Shown here: positions 36,158 through 45,695 of the stretch, piece after piece | Layout of the letters: every line of letters begins with the position of its first letter | Position numbering within the stretch: the stretch's first letter is position 1 | Assembly: GCF_011100465.1 (NCBI RefSeq) | Contig: NZ_CP049740.1 | Span: forward strand, 1,356,001-1,420,000 | Direction of reading: 5' to 3' | DNA: 64,000 bases | Source: Jeotgalibaca arthritidis | GTDB taxonomy: Bacteria > Bacillota > Bacilli > Lactobacillales > Aerococcaceae | The notes under the pieces: model-generated | Databases searched by the model: none | Told to the model about the DNA's origin: nothing | What the model saw: the letters and a program-made list of their open reading frames with translations, nothing else | Program-made: the position numbers and the translations under genes

Positions 36158-37045
36158 ATGAAAAAAGTAAAAAAAGCGATTATTCCCGCAGCAGGATTTG
36201 GAACACGTTTTTTACCTGTAACCAAAGCGATGGCAAAGGAAATGTTGCCGATTGTTGATAAGCCAACGATTCAGTTTATCGTAGAAGAAGCGATTGAATC
36301 AGGTATTGAAGATATTTTAATTGTAACTGGTAAAAGTAAACGTCCAATTGAAGACCATTTTGATTCAAATATCGAATTAGAAGCAAACTTACGTGAAAAA
36401 GGTAAAACAGACCTCTTGAAAATTGTTCAAGAAACAACAAAATTACGCATTCATTTTGTTCGTCAATCTTACCCACTAGGGCTAGGTCACGCCGTTCTTC
36501 AAGCTAAAGCATTTGTTGGCGATGAGCCGTTTGTCGTTATGCTAGGTGATGATTTAATGAAAGATGACGTGCCATTGACACGTCAATTAATGGATGCTTA
36601 TGAGCGCACACACGCATCAACGATTGCTGTTATGCAAGTGCCTCATCAAGAAACATCTAAATACGGCATTATCGATCCGGATAATGAGTTAGAAGAAGGC
36701 CTTTATAATGTCCGTCAGTTCGTTGAAAAACCTAAACCAGAAGATGCGCCGAGTGACTTGGCGATTATCGGTCGTTATTTATTGACACCTGAAATCTTTG
36801 ATATTTTAGAAAATCAAGAAGTGGGTGCCGGTGGTGAAATCCAATTAACCGATGCGATTGATACCTTAAACAAAACACAGCGCGTGTTCGCTAAGACTTT
36901 TACTGGCAACCGTTATGATGTGGGAGATAAATTTGGTTTCCTTGCAACGAGTATTGATTATGGTTTGAACCATCCAGAAATGGATGAAAAATTGAAAAAT
37001 TATATTATTGAATTAGCTGCTCGCTTAGAAAAAGAAGAACAATAA
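36158..37045 (+). CDS. galU: UTP-glucose-1-phosphate uridylyltransferase
   Basis: Makes UDP-glucose from UTP and glucose-1-phosphate; the product feeds the glycolipid anchor of lipoteichoic acid and polysaccharides. The nucleotidyltransferase signature [19 protein letters not shown] is at about 11-29, and [20 protein letters not shown] is typical of GalU. The length of 295 aa fits. PgcA (39984-41711) provides its substrate. Confidence 0.95.
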   Translation: MKKVKKAIIPAAGFGTRFLPVTKAMAKEMLPIVDKPTIQFIVEEAIESGIEDILIVTGKSKRPIEDHFDSNIELEANLREKGKTDLLKIVQETTKLRIHFVRQSYPLGLGHAVLQAKAFVGDEPFVVMLGDDLMKDDVPLTRQLMDAYERTHASTIAVMQVPHQETSKYGIIDPDNELEEGLYNVRQFVEKPKPEDAPSDLAIIGRYLLTPEIFDILENQEVGAGGEIQLTDAIDTLNKTQRVFAKTFTGNRYDVGDKFGFLATSIDYGLNHPEMDEKLKNYIIELAARLEKEEQ

Positions 37046-37137
37046 GATCCTTCAGTTCTGTGAGCAGAAAAATAGCATTTCATCCTGCTTACGATTAAAC
37101 TTAAGAAGATAAATGAAGAAAAGGGAGCAGTTGGCAA

Positions 37138-38079
37138 ATGGAAATACAAGAAAAATTATATGATGTCGTTATTATTGGGGCAGGTCCTGGCGGTATGACA
37201 GCTGCTTTATATGCCTCACGCGCAAACTTAAGCACACTCATTATTGAACGTGGTGTGCCAGGTGGCGAATTAATTAATACAGCTGAAGTAGAAAACTACC
37301 CGGGTTTTGATTCGATCAAAGGTCCTGAATTAGCAGATAAAATCTATGAAAGTTCAATGCGTTTTGGCGCTGAACATGTATATGGTGATGTTAAAGGCAT
37401 TGAAAACGATGGTGACTACCGTATTATTAATGCTGGTAAAAAAGGTTACCGTACAAAAGCTGTTATTATTGCAACAGGGTCTTACCATCGTAAATTGAAT
37501 GTTCCTGGAGAAGATAAATACAACGGTCGCGGTGTTTCTTATTGTGCTGTATGTGATGGTGCATTTTTCCGTAATAAAGACTTAGTTGTTGTTGGTGGAG
37601 GAGACTCTGCAGTTGAAGAAGGAACTTACTTAACACAATTTGCAGATGTTGATATTGTTCACCGTAGAGATGAGTTGCGTGCTCAAAAAGTCTTACAAGA
37701 TCGTGCTTTTAAAAATGAAAAAGTAGATTTTACATGGGATAGTGTCGTTGAAGAAATTAAAGGAGACGACATGAAGGTGACGTCAGTTGCTGTTAAAAAT
37801 GTGAAGACAGGCGAAGTCACAGAGAAGAGTGTTGACGGAGTCTTTGTTTATGTGGGAATCCTACCGCAAACTGATGCCTTCCGCGATCTTGGTATTACCG
37901 ACGAAGAAGGTTGGGTAATCACTAATGAATTAATGGAAACAACTGTCGCTGGGATTTTTGCAGTCGGCGATGTTCGCCAAAAAACATTGCGTCAAATCAC
38001 AACGGCTGTTGGTGATGGTGGCGAAGCAGGAAACCGTGCTTACCATTATGTTGAAGAGTGGAACGAACGTAATAACTAA
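37138..38079 (+). CDS. trxB: Thioredoxin reductase
   Basis: FAD enzyme that reduces thioredoxin with NADPH. The FAD-binding GAGPGGMTAALYASR is at the N-terminus; the redox-active disulfide is in CAVCDG (about 138-143). The NADPH-binding GGGDSAVEE and the C-terminal FAVGDVR also match. The 313-aa length is typical. It is separated from galU by 92 bp without a visible terminator, and followed by a bidirectional terminator. Confidence 0.95.
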   Translation: MEIQEKLYDVVIIGAGPGGMTAALYASRANLSTLIIERGVPGGELINTAEVENYPGFDSIKGPELADKIYESSMRFGAEHVYGDVKGIENDGDYRIINAGKKGYRTKAVIIATGSYHRKLNVPGEDKYNGRGVSYCAVCDGAFFRNKDLVVVGGGDSAVEEGTYLTQFADVDIVHRRDELRAQKVLQDRAFKNEKVDFTWDSVVEEIKGDDMKVTSVAVKNVKTGEVTEKSVDGVFVYVGILPQTDAFRDLGITDEEGWVITNELMETTVAGIFAVGDVRQKTLRQITTAVGDGGEAGNRAYHYVEEWNERNN

Positions 38080-38087
38080 TCGAAATC

Positions 38088-38120
38088 AAAAACACACCCA
38101 AAAATTGGGTGTGTTTTTCT
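38088..38120. terminator. Bidirectional terminator between trxB and the amino-acid permease gene
   Basis: AAAAACACACCCA (38088-38100) pairs perfectly with TGGGTGTGTTTTT (38106-38118). A second inverted repeat, GAGTGAATAGAA (38125-38136) with TTCTATTCACTC (38151-38162), lies next to it on the permease side. Confidence 0.88.
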
Positions 38121-38169
38121 GTTTGAGTGAATAGAACTCCGAAAAGTAGTTTCTATTCACTCATCATCA

Positions 38170-38829
38170 TTATTTTTTACTGTAAGCGAGGCGCGTTTCC
38201 ATCTTATTAGCAATCAAGGTCAAAATAGAAATGACAATCAGATAGTAAATCGCTACAATTCCCCACATTCGAATGGTTTCCATGTTGTTGGCAGTGATAA
38301 TTTTACCATTCATGGTTAATTCTCTAACTCCGATAACAGATAGCAGAGAAGTATCTTTCAATGTAATGATGAATTGATTGATAATCGATGGTAGCATTGT
38401 TCTCAATGCTTGCGGTAAGACAACTTTTTGCATCGATTTCTTGTAAGGTAAACCGAGACTGCGTGCAGCTTCCATTTGCCCTCCGTCAACCGCTTCAATT
38501 CCACCGCGAACAATTTCAGCCATATAAGCACCGGCGTTTAAACTCATGGTAATGATTCCGGCATTCCATTCCGTTAATGAAATACCAGTCGCCATCGGGA
38601 TACCAAAATAAACAAAGTAAATTTGTACTAATAGTGGTGTTCCGCGGATAATCCAAATATAAGCATTGGCAACACTTTGAAGTAACTTGTTATGAGAAAC
38701 CTTCATCAAACCAAAAATAATTCCCAAAATTGAAGCGAATAGTAAAGCGAATAAGGTAATTTGAACAGTTTGCCACATCGCATCCATAAAAGATGGGAAA
38801 TGCTTGATAAATAATTCAAAAAATAACAT
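38170..38829 (-). CDS. Polar amino acid ABC transporter permease
   Basis: Membrane subunit of a glutamine/polar-amino-acid type importer. About five helices; the cytoplasmic EAA loop is EAARSLGLPYKKSMQKVVLP, and GGIEAVDGGQMEA is typical of the HisM/GlnP family. I chose the ATG at 38829 since AGGA lies 9 nt upstream and the protein then starts at the first conserved residues (219 aa); two ATGs further upstream are possible. It follows the binding-protein gene by 79 bp. No ATPase gene is adjacent on either side. Confidence 0.9.
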   Translation of the reverse strand: MLFFELFIKHFPSFMDAMWQTVQITLFALLFASILGIIFGLMKVSHNKLLQSVANAYIWIIRGTPLLVQIYFVYFGIPMATGISLTEWNAGIITMSLNAGAYMAEIVRGGIEAVDGGQMEAARSLGLPYKKSMQKVVLPQALRTMLPSIINQFIITLKDTSLLSVIGVRELTMNGKIITANNMETIRMWGIVAIYYLIVISILTLIANKMETRLAYSKK

Positions 38830-38908
38830 GTCTATCATTCCTAACATTTAAAATATGACGATAGATGACAAAAGTTAAGGGCAGGAAAAGTCCAGCCCTT
38901 AACCTTTA

Positions 38909-39685
38909 TTATTCGCCTAGATAACGTGCGATAATTTCATCGTACTCGCCGCTATCACGTAAGTTTTGTAGTCCTTTATTAAACATTTCAACAAGCTCAG
39001 GTTGTTTGTCTTTCAATGTAGCGAAACCATATTCGCCACCTTCTTCAGACTGAGTGATCACCTTTAGTTCCATTCCACGAGTAATCTCGTATTGGATAAC
39101 AGGGTAGTCTTCGAAGACTGCAGAAGAATTTCCAGTCAATGCATCTTGGTACATAGTTGAAGAGTCTTCAACATATTTAACTTCGAATCCATACTCATCT
39201 TTAATGCTTTCTGCAAATGATGCACCTACAGTTCCTGTCTTGGCAACAACTTGTGTACCTGCTAAGTCAGCTAGTGAGCTATATCCAGAATCAGCTTTTA
39301 CAGCAACACCGACACTACTTGTATAGTAAGCGTCTGAAAAATCATATTTTAATAGACGTTCTTCGTTAATAGACATACCTGCAATAACGCCATCGACTTG
39401 ACCAGCTTCTAAGGCTGTTACAGCTGCGTTAAATCCTAATGAACGTAGATCATACTCAAAGCCTTGATCCTCAGCAATTGCATCTAGTAAATCTAAATCA
39501 ATCCCAACAAAATCGCCTTCGTCATTTTGAAATTCAAAAGGAGCAAATGTTGTATCAGTCCCGATGATGTAGACTTTCTCTCCACTAGCTTCGCTTCCAG
39601 TGTTTTCGTCACCAGATCCACACGCAACAAGAACAGTTGCCGCCAATGCTGTTAGACCAAATTGAAAAAATTTCTTTTTATCCAT
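38909..39685 (-). CDS. Polar amino acid ABC transporter substrate-binding lipoprotein
   Basis: Extracellular binding protein (SBP family 3). The signal peptide ends in lipobox LVAC, then a Gly/Ser/Glu-rich linker. The core has TTFAPFEFQNDEGDFVGID, DLLDAIAE, VDGVIAGMSINEERL and DFSDAYY, all typical of glutamine, arginine or cystine binders; the ligand cannot be fixed from these. ATG 39685 has an AGGAGGAG site 7 nt upstream. Palindromes in its upstream region suggest regulation. Confidence 0.9.
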   Translation of the reverse strand: MDKKKFFQFGLTALAATVLVACGSGDENTGSEASGEKVYIIGTDTTFAPFEFQNDEGDFVGIDLDLLDAIAEDQGFEYDLRSLGFNAAVTALEAGQVDGVIAGMSINEERLLKYDFSDAYYTSSVGVAVKADSGYSSLADLAGTQVVAKTGTVGASFAESIKDEYGFEVKYVEDSSTMYQDALTGNSSAVFEDYPVIQYEITRGMELKVITQSEEGGEYGFATLKDKQPELVEMFNKGLQNLRDSGEYDEIIARYLGE

Positions 39686-39714
39686 GATACATCTCCTCCT
39701 ATGCGAAAGTAATG

Positions 39715-39732
39715 TTATGTTTGGTAACATAA
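39715..39732. promoter_or_regulatory. Palindrome upstream of the amino-acid binding-protein gene
   Basis: TTATGTT-TGGT-AACATAA, a perfect 7-bp inverted repeat 30 bp before the start codon. It is related in sequence to the palindrome at 39849-39865. Confidence 0.45.
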
Positions 39733-39848
39733 TGAAATGTCTTGAAACCCACTACTTTTCATAAAATAAAGAATACCACGCTCTTTTTTCGCTGTCAATG
39801 CTTGAACAAATATTATTTTCATTTTATTAATCTTATTCTCATTTATTA

Positions 39849-39865
39849 TGTTATAAAATATAACA
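39849..39865. promoter_or_regulatory. Palindrome in the divergent region before pgcA
   Basis: TGTTATA-AAA-TATAACA, a perfect 7-bp inverted repeat. ATGTTAT also occurs at 39944-39950 and 39964-39970 near pgcA. It may be an operator serving one or both divergent genes. It is AT-rich, so chance is not excluded. Confidence 0.4.
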
Positions 39866-39983
39866 CGTTCCTGTCAGAATGAAAAAGTAAAAACAACATT
39901 TTAAGCTGTAATACAATGAAAAGGCTTATTAATTAAGCTCATAATGTTATAATAAAGAAAACGATGTTATGGAGGTCATATGG

Positions 39984-41711
39984 ATGGTTTACATGGAGAC
40001 GTATAAACAATGGAAAAATTTTGATAACATGGAAGAAAACTTAATTAAGGAACTAAACAGTTTAGAAGGCAACGATGACTTAATTAAAGATGCATTCTTC
40101 TCACCTTTAGAATTTGGAACAGCAGGGATGCGTGGTGTTATTGGTGCTGGTATTAACCGAATGAATAGCTATACTGTTCGCCAAGCGACAGAAGGACTAG
40201 CACGTTTAATGGCATCAAAGGGAGAAGAAGAAAAGAAACGTGGTGTAGCGATTGCCTATGACTCTAGACATTTCTCACCAGAGTTTGCGATGGAAGCTGC
40301 ACGAACTTTAGGAAAACATGGTATTCCTTCTTTCGTATTTGAAAGCCTACGTCCAACGCCGGAATTATCATTTGCGGTGCGTCATTTAAATACCTTAACA
40401 GGAATTATGATTACAGCTAGCCATAACCCACCAGAATATAATGGCTATAAAGTATATGGTGAAGATGGCGGGCAAATGCCACCTGCAGATGCGGATGCCT
40501 TGACAGACTTTATTCGTGCAATCGATAACCCACTTGAAATTGCAGTGATGAGTGAAGACGAGTTGAAAGAAAGCGGCCTGTTAACTATTTTAGGTGAAGA
40601 AATAGACCAAGCTTACTTAGCGGAGGTCGCTACTGTATCTGTTAACCCAGAGCTAATTAAAGAAGTCAGCCAAGAAATGAAATTGGTGTTTACACCACTT
40701 CATGGTGCAGGAAAAATGCTAGGAGAACGTGCGCTAAAACAAGCAGGCTTTGAAGGCTTTACGTTAGTTCCTGAACAGGCTGAAGCTGATCCTGAATTTA
40801 CAACTGTGAAATCGCCTAATCCAGAAGAGCCAGGTGCCTTTGAATACGCAGAACGTTTAGGAAAAGAAATCGGGGCAGATATTTTAGTTGCGACTGATCC
40901 AGATGCTGACCGTTTAGGAGCTGCTGTTCGCCGTCAAGACGGTGAATATGAAGTGATCTCAGGTAATCAAATTGCATCATTAATGGTTGATTATCTCCTA
41001 CTAGCGAAACAAGAATCGAACACATTGCCAGATAATGCAGTAGTTTTAAAATCAATTGTGTCTAGTGAATTCCCAACTGTCATTGCGGAATCTTATGGTG
41101 CAAAAATGGTTGATGTTCTAACAGGCTTCAAATTTATTGCTGAGAAGATTAAGCAGTATGAAGAAGATGGCAGCTATGACTTCCAATTTGGCTTTGAAGA
41201 AAGCTATGGTTACTTAGTGAAACCGTTCGTTCGTGATAAAGATGCCATCCAAGCCTTAGTTCTGATTGCTGAAGTAGCAGCTTACTATAAGAAAAAAGGT
41301 CAAACCTTATATGATGGTTTGCAAGCACTTTACGAAAAACATGGCTACTACCAAGAAAAAACTATTTCAGTAACCATGAGCGGCTTAAGTGGGGCAGAAA
41401 AAATTAAAGCATTGATGGCTAAATTCCGTCAACAAGCACCTGAAGCATTTGCTGGTAAAAAAGTAGTAGAAACACAAGACTACGGAACTAGCGAGAGAAC
41501 ACGGGCAGATGGTCAAAAAGAAGCTATCGATATGCCAAGTTCAAATGTGTTGAAATATGTTTTAGAAGATGGCAGCTGGATCGCTATTCGACCAAGTGGA
41601 ACAGAGCCGAAAATTAAGTTCTACATCGGTGCAAAAGCAGACAGCCAAGCAGCCGTAAATGAAAAAGTAACAGCCTTTGAAAAAGAAATTAAAAGCTTAA
41701 CAGCTGAATAA
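39984..41711 (+). CDS. pgcA: Phosphoglucomutase/phosphomannomutase (PgcA-type)
   Basis: Interconverts glucose-6-phosphate and glucose-1-phosphate for GalU. The active-site phosphoserine loop is TASHNPPEYNGYK. The metal loop is DPDADRLG, the sugar-binding loop is GFEESYGY, and the C-terminal phosphate loop is RPSGTEPK. 575 aa is the usual size of the Gram-positive alpha-PGM type. ATG 39984 lies 8 nt after GGAGG; the ATG at 39969 overlaps that site. TATAAT at 39948-39953 may be its -10. Confidence 0.93.
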   Translation: MVYMETYKQWKNFDNMEENLIKELNSLEGNDDLIKDAFFSPLEFGTAGMRGVIGAGINRMNSYTVRQATEGLARLMASKGEEEKKRGVAIAYDSRHFSPEFAMEAARTLGKHGIPSFVFESLRPTPELSFAVRHLNTLTGIMITASHNPPEYNGYKVYGEDGGQMPPADADALTDFIRAIDNPLEIAVMSEDELKESGLLTILGEEIDQAYLAEVATVSVNPELIKEVSQEMKLVFTPLHGAGKMLGERALKQAGFEGFTLVPEQAEADPEFTTVKSPNPEEPGAFEYAERLGKEIGADILVATDPDADRLGAAVRRQDGEYEVISGNQIASLMVDYLLLAKQESNTLPDNAVVLKSIVSSEFPTVIAESYGAKMVDVLTGFKFIAEKIKQYEEDGSYDFQFGFEESYGYLVKPFVRDKDAIQALVLIAEVAAYYKKKGQTLYDGLQALYEKHGYYQEKTISVTMSGLSGAEKIKALMAKFRQQAPEAFAGKKVVETQDYGTSERTRADGQKEAIDMPSSNVLKYVLEDGSWIAIRPSGTEPKIKFYIGAKADSQAAVNEKVTAFEKEIKSLTAE

Positions 41712-41719
41712 GAACAAAG

Positions 41720-41749
41720 AAAAAGCTTGGATTTTTCCAAGCTTTTTTG
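41720..41749. terminator. Bidirectional terminator after pgcA
   Basis: AAAAAGCTTGG (41720-41730) pairs with CCAAGCTTTTT (41737-41747). It works on both strands, so minus-strand opuC transcripts that pass the adjacent repeat can also end here. Confidence 0.9.
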
Positions 41750-41907
41750 TAGACTAGGGGATTATAAGTTCAGCCATCAATGTCTAGCTCCCAAGTCCTG
41801 GCCTACTGAAAAAAAGATAAATTTGCCCCATTGCGCGCTTCGCTGCTCATTCAGGGTCAAATTTCCTATTTTTTCATAGGCCAAGGCGGACTTGTCCGCT
41901 TTTCTTA
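41750..41907. repeat. Dispersed structured repeat, copy 1 (158 bp)
   Basis: Identical to 55519-55676 except for one base near the left end. It folds into nested arms: AAGTCC (41793-41798) with GGACTT (41888-41893), GGCCTA (41800-41805) with TAGGCC (41877-41882), GAAAAAA (41808-41814) with TTTTTTC (41869-41875), and AAATTTG (41819-41825) with CAAATTT (41858-41864). A competing hairpin GCGGAC-TT-GTCCGC (41886-41899) plus TTTT shares the GGAC segment. There is no ORF. It lies between the pgcA terminator and the end of the convergent opuC operon. The orientation of any RNA is unknown. Confidence 0.85.
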
Positions 41908-41918
41908 TTTGTTCTTCA

Positions 41919-42593
41919 TTAAGCACGTCTACTTGCTCGTTTAGAAGGATCTAAACGATTTTCTAAGTAACCCAACAACAAGTCGGCAATAATCGCCATT
42001 AAAGCAGTTGGAATAGCGCCGGCTAAGATAATAGCACCACCGTTTGTCGCGTTGACACCACGGGTAATGATATCACCTAATCCACCTGCACCAATAAAGG
42101 TACCGATAGAAGTGATTCCAATTGCTACTACTAAGGCGTTACGAATACCAGCCATAATAACGGCTAGGGATAGTGGCAATTCAACCATAAAGGTTAATTG
42201 CATACGCGTCATCCCCATTCCTTTTCCAGTATCTAGTAAAGAGCCATCAACACTCTTCACACCTGTATAAGTATTCTTAATGATAGGGAGTAAGGAATAA
42301 AGGAATACTGTGGCAATAACCGTATCTGCTCCTAAACCAAGTCCCAACATTAAAATAGATAGTAGGGCAAGTGAAGGGATGGTTTGGATGACGTTAGCAA
42401 TCCCAATCACCCAATCAGCTAGTTTTTTATGGCGAGCAATCCAAAAGCCTAGTGGAATCGCAATAACAGCTGAGAAAATAACACCATAAATTGATATCAA
42501 GAAATGGCGCCAGAATTGACTAAGGACATACAGACCATTTTCTGATAAGTAAAAGATTAATTGTTGGAGTGTATTCATTTGACTCATTTCCAT
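41919..42593 (-). CDS. opuCD: Osmoprotectant (glycine betaine/carnitine/choline) ABC permease, OpuCD-like
   Basis: Last gene of a four-gene minus-strand operon. The permease has five to six helices. GKGMGMTRMQLTFMVELPLSLAVIMAG is the ATPase-docking loop, and [31 protein letters not shown] is typical of OpuCB/OpuCD proteins; it shares [11 protein letters not shown] and the NTY(T/I)G region with its paralogue at 43537-44178. The ATG overlaps the previous stop as TAATG, with GGGAGG upstream. The substrate among quaternary amines is not decidable. Confidence 0.88.
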   Translation of the reverse strand: MEMSQMNTLQQLIFYLSENGLYVLSQFWRHFLISIYGVIFSAVIAIPLGFWIARHKKLADWVIGIANVIQTIPSLALLSILMLGLGLGADTVIATVFLYSLLPIIKNTYTGVKSVDGSLLDTGKGMGMTRMQLTFMVELPLSLAVIMAGIRNALVVAIGITSIGTFIGAGGLGDIITRGVNATNGGAIILAGAIPTALMAIIADLLLGYLENRLDPSKRASRRA

Positions 42594-43540
42594 TATTCTT
42601 GACCTCCCAACGGTTTAATCACTTTATCTTCAAAATAGTTATGTTCTTCTAAGAAATCATAAGCAGCTTTTTGAGGTTCAATCAAGTTGTTATCAACTTC
42701 ATAGTTCATTTGTTGCATCTTATCATCGCTTAGAACACCTTCTAATTTAAGAAGAATGGTTTCTAACTCAGGATACAACTCAAGAATGTCTTCGGTAGCA
42801 ACAGGACTAGCGTCATAAGGCGGGAATAGGTTTAAATCATCTTCCAATACGACTAAGTCATAACTAGCGATACGCCCATCTGTTGAGTAGCCGAGAACGA
42901 CATCCATGCTACCAGCTTGAAGTGCATCGTAGACAAGACCAATTTGCATGGGATAGATTGTATTAAAATCAAAACCATATAGGTCTTGGAAGGCTGCATA
43001 ACCATCACCTTCACGCTCCATCCATGAGTTGTCCACACCTGCTGTTATTGAATCAGCTAAATTAGCTAAGTCACTAATTTTAGTGACATTATTTTCTTCA
43101 GAAAATTCTTTTGTCACAAGGAAGGCATAAGTATTAGCAAAGCCATAAGAAGGGAACCAAACCTGATCAAATTCTTCATCAAAACCTGCTACAACCGTAT
43201 CGTAGGCTTTGTTTGGATCAGTAATAGGATCAAGTCCTAGTTCACCTGTTAAAGAGGTACCCGTATAGCGAACGGCTGACACGTTAGCATCACCACCGAT
43301 GAGTGCTTGATGGTTTAGAGTCGAAGACCCTAAGTTATTAACCAATCCAATTGATGCATCTGGAATATAGTGGCTAATCATACCTTCTACTAAGTAAGCT
43401 AGTACTTGCATTTCAGTTGTTGTTCCACCCGTTATAATAATCCCATCGCTTGAATAAGTCGCACCTAAACCAGGTAGGGAACAAGCTGAAAGCAGAATCG
43501 TTAATAAGGGGATAACAAACCATTTTTTTATTTTTTTCAT
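42593..43540 (-). CDS. opuCC: Osmoprotectant-binding lipoprotein, OpuCC-like
   Basis: Glycine-betaine-type binding protein. The signal peptide has lipobox LSAC at about 17-20. The OpuAC-type ligand domain has [29 protein letters not shown] and [13 protein letters not shown]. The length of 315 aa fits. The start overlaps the upstream permease stop by 4 bp (ATGA), and its stop overlaps the next start by 1 bp, so the operon is tightly coupled. Confidence 0.88.
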   Translation of the reverse strand: MKKIKKWFVIPLLTILLSACSLPGLGATYSSDGIIITGGTTTEMQVLAYLVEGMISHYIPDASIGLVNNLGSSTLNHQALIGGDANVSAVRYTGTSLTGELGLDPITDPNKAYDTVVAGFDEEFDQVWFPSYGFANTYAFLVTKEFSEENNVTKISDLANLADSITAGVDNSWMEREGDGYAAFQDLYGFDFNTIYPMQIGLVYDALQAGSMDVVLGYSTDGRIASYDLVVLEDDLNLFPPYDASPVATEDILELYPELETILLKLEGVLSDDKMQQMNYEVDNNLIEPQKAAYDFLEEHNYFEDKVIKPLGGQE

Positions 43541-44178
43541 GATAAGGCTCCTTTCTCAGAAGACGTTTTTGGAGTGACCAGAATCTCCACCTTGCCAAGA
43601 AGGAAGTCAGTGAGTAGAGCTAAGATCGTTACTGGAATGGTTCCCCAAATAATCATTTCTTGGTCATAGACATTTAAGCCATTGAAGATGTAATCACCTA
43701 AACCACCAGCACCAATATAAGAAGCTAGTGTTGCCCAGGCGATCACATAAACGCCTGCTAAGCGAATACCTGACATAATAACAGGGGCAGCTAAAGGTAC
43801 TTTCACCTTCCAAATTTGTTGTTGGCTGGTCATTCCCATTCCTTTAGCAGCATCAACGATATCTGAACGCACACCCAAAATACCAATGTAAGTATTTCTC
43901 AAAATAGGTAGTAGCGAATAGATAAACAAGGCGACAATGGCTGGTAATTTACCCACACCAAATAGAGGAATCATCAATGCCAGAAGTGCGAGTGACGGAA
44001 CGGTTTGTAAAATAGATACAAAGCTAATCACATATTGTGACAGTTTTTCAGACCGAGTCAAAGCAATACCAAGAGGCACTGCTACAAGCGTCCCTAATAA
44101 CAAGGCAACAAAGGAAATAAAGAAGTGTTCACCTATTTTAGAAAGGAGTTCGACACCATTCGTTTGTAAAAAGCTCAT
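43537..44178 (-). CDS. opuCB: Osmoprotectant ABC permease, OpuCB-like
   Basis: First of the two membrane subunits. About six helices, with [20 protein letters not shown] as the ATPase-docking loop and [28 protein letters not shown] typical of OpuCB. The length of 213 aa fits. The start overlaps the ATPase stop as TAATG, and the stop overlaps the binding-protein start by 4 bp. Confidence 0.88.
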   Translation of the reverse strand: MSFLQTNGVELLSKIGEHFFISFVALLLGTLVAVPLGIALTRSEKLSQYVISFVSILQTVPSLALLALMIPLFGVGKLPAIVALFIYSLLPILRNTYIGILGVRSDIVDAAKGMGMTSQQQIWKVKVPLAAPVIMSGIRLAGVYVIAWATLASYIGAGGLGDYIFNGLNVYDQEMIIWGTIPVTILALLTDFLLGKVEILVTPKTSSEKGALS

Positions 44179-45377
44179 TATTCAAACAGCTCCTTTTGTT
44201 CAGTTGCTTCTGTCTCCTCGATAATCGTTGTTTCGATGACTTCTTCTAACTCATCTAAGTCAGCATCTTTCCAGATTGAATCATAAACAATATCAACGAT
44301 TGAGGCGCGTGTGATTAAACCAATTAAACGGTCTTCCTCATCCACAACGGGGATGTTTTTATAGCCGAGCGTTAGAATACGTTGAAGAGCATCTCTTACA
44401 AGAGCACCTTCACGAACAAATAACACTTCTTCCATAACTTCTTCAACCATCACGTTGCGGCGGCGGTTTTTCTCAATAATCTCAACCGATAAAATACCAA
44501 GTAATTTTTGATCTTCATCAATAATAAAGAGGTTATCGACACGTTGTGCACGCATGACTTTAATAGCATCAGCCATGGTTTTTCCAACTTCTAAAGTAAT
44601 AACGCGGCGATTCATAATTTGTTCGACTGTTTTGAGATTGGTTTGCGCTTGTGTTAGACGCTCTTCACCAATAAAGTCTTCTACAAACTCATTAGCGGGG
44701 TTTGCTAATATATTATCGGGGGTATCAAACTGAACAACTTTACCATCTTGCATAATTGCAATGCGGTCAGCAAGCTTTAAGGCTTCATCCATATCATGGG
44801 TAACAAAGACAACCGTTTTACCCATTTCCTTTTGCAGATGTTTGACTAGTTCTTGCAAGGCATCGCGTGTAATCGGGTCAAGCGCACCAAAAGGCTCATC
44901 CATTAAAATGATATCTTGGTCGGCTGCTAGAGCACGGATAACACCAATCCGTTGCTGCTGTCCACCTGACAACTCAGAAGGGTAACGGTCTAAGTATTCG
45001 AGCGGTAAATCTACCCGCTTAATTAAGTCTTCAGCTGTTTGACGTTGCTTGTCTTCTGGCCAACCTAGTAATTTAGGGACCAAAACAATATTTTCATAAA
45101 TAGTCATGTGAGGCATCAAGCCGATTTGCTGAATCACATATCCAATCTTGCGTCTCAGTTTAACCGCATTTTTCTTTTGAATATTCTGACCGTTAATCAG
45201 GATTTCTCCCTCAGTCGGTTCGATCATCCGATTAATCATTCGCATGGAAGTTGTTTTACCACTCCCACTCGTTCCGATAAAGACAATAAATTCACCTGTC
45301 TCAAAGGACAATGATATATTATCAACGGCTTTCTTTCCGTTCGGATATAATTTCGTTACATTCTTAAATTCAATCAT
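44178..45377 (-). CDS. opuCA: Osmoprotectant ABC transporter ATPase with CBS domains, OpuCA-like
   Basis: First gene of the opuC-type operon. Walker [10 protein letters not shown], signature [11 protein letters not shown], and Walker [14 protein letters not shown], followed by two CBS domains (about 255-370) that in OpuA/OpuC ATPases sense ionic strength or cyclic di-AMP, and an acidic tail. The ATG at 45377 lies 7 nt after GGAGGAG; a longer reading to 45431 has no start support. 399 aa is the normal length. Import of glycine betaine, carnitine or choline protects against salt stress. Confidence 0.9.
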   Translation of the reverse strand: MIEFKNVTKLYPNGKKAVDNISLSFETGEFIVFIGTSGSGKTTSMRMINRMIEPTEGEILINGQNIQKKNAVKLRRKIGYVIQQIGLMPHMTIYENIVLVPKLLGWPEDKQRQTAEDLIKRVDLPLEYLDRYPSELSGGQQQRIGVIRALAADQDIILMDEPFGALDPITRDALQELVKHLQKEMGKTVVFVTHDMDEALKLADRIAIMQDGKVVQFDTPDNILANPANEFVEDFIGEERLTQAQTNLKTVEQIMNRRVITLEVGKTMADAIKVMRAQRVDNLFIIDEDQKLLGILSVEIIEKNRRRNVMVEEVMEEVLFVREGALVRDALQRILTLGYKNIPVVDEEDRLIGLITRASIVDIVYDSIWKDADLDELEEVIETTIIEETEATEQKELFE

Positions 45378-45695
45378 AATTGACTCCTCCAGTATGTTTT
45401 TTAGGACATAGCACTCTAGTAATCGTCTCAATAATCCTTTTTAAATGCAAAGAAAAACCATTGAAGTACGAAAAAACTGTTTAAATAAAACCGCTTACTT
45501 CCCTGTAGTAAAGGACTTCCATAGAGAATTATTATATTTTGATGAGGAGTGTAAAAATATATGCATTCAAAATTTAAATATAACGATAGAATTGAAATGT
45601 AAGCGAGAATATTTTCATAAATAACGAATAAAGATGTATACGACACGCCCGGTGTGTTATAATAATCTTTAAGCAAAGAAAGAGGAGGAATAATC
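45378..45695. promoter_or_regulatory. Divergent intergenic region between opuCA and rapZ
   Basis: This 318-bp AT-rich gap has no credible gene. On the minus strand TATAAT (plus-strand ATTATA at 45531-45536) may be the opuC -10. On the plus strand TATAAT at 45658-45663, just after ACAC-GCCCG-GTGT (45643-45655), may be the rapZ -10. Neither has a good -35. I see no cre or CodY box. Confidence 0.4.
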
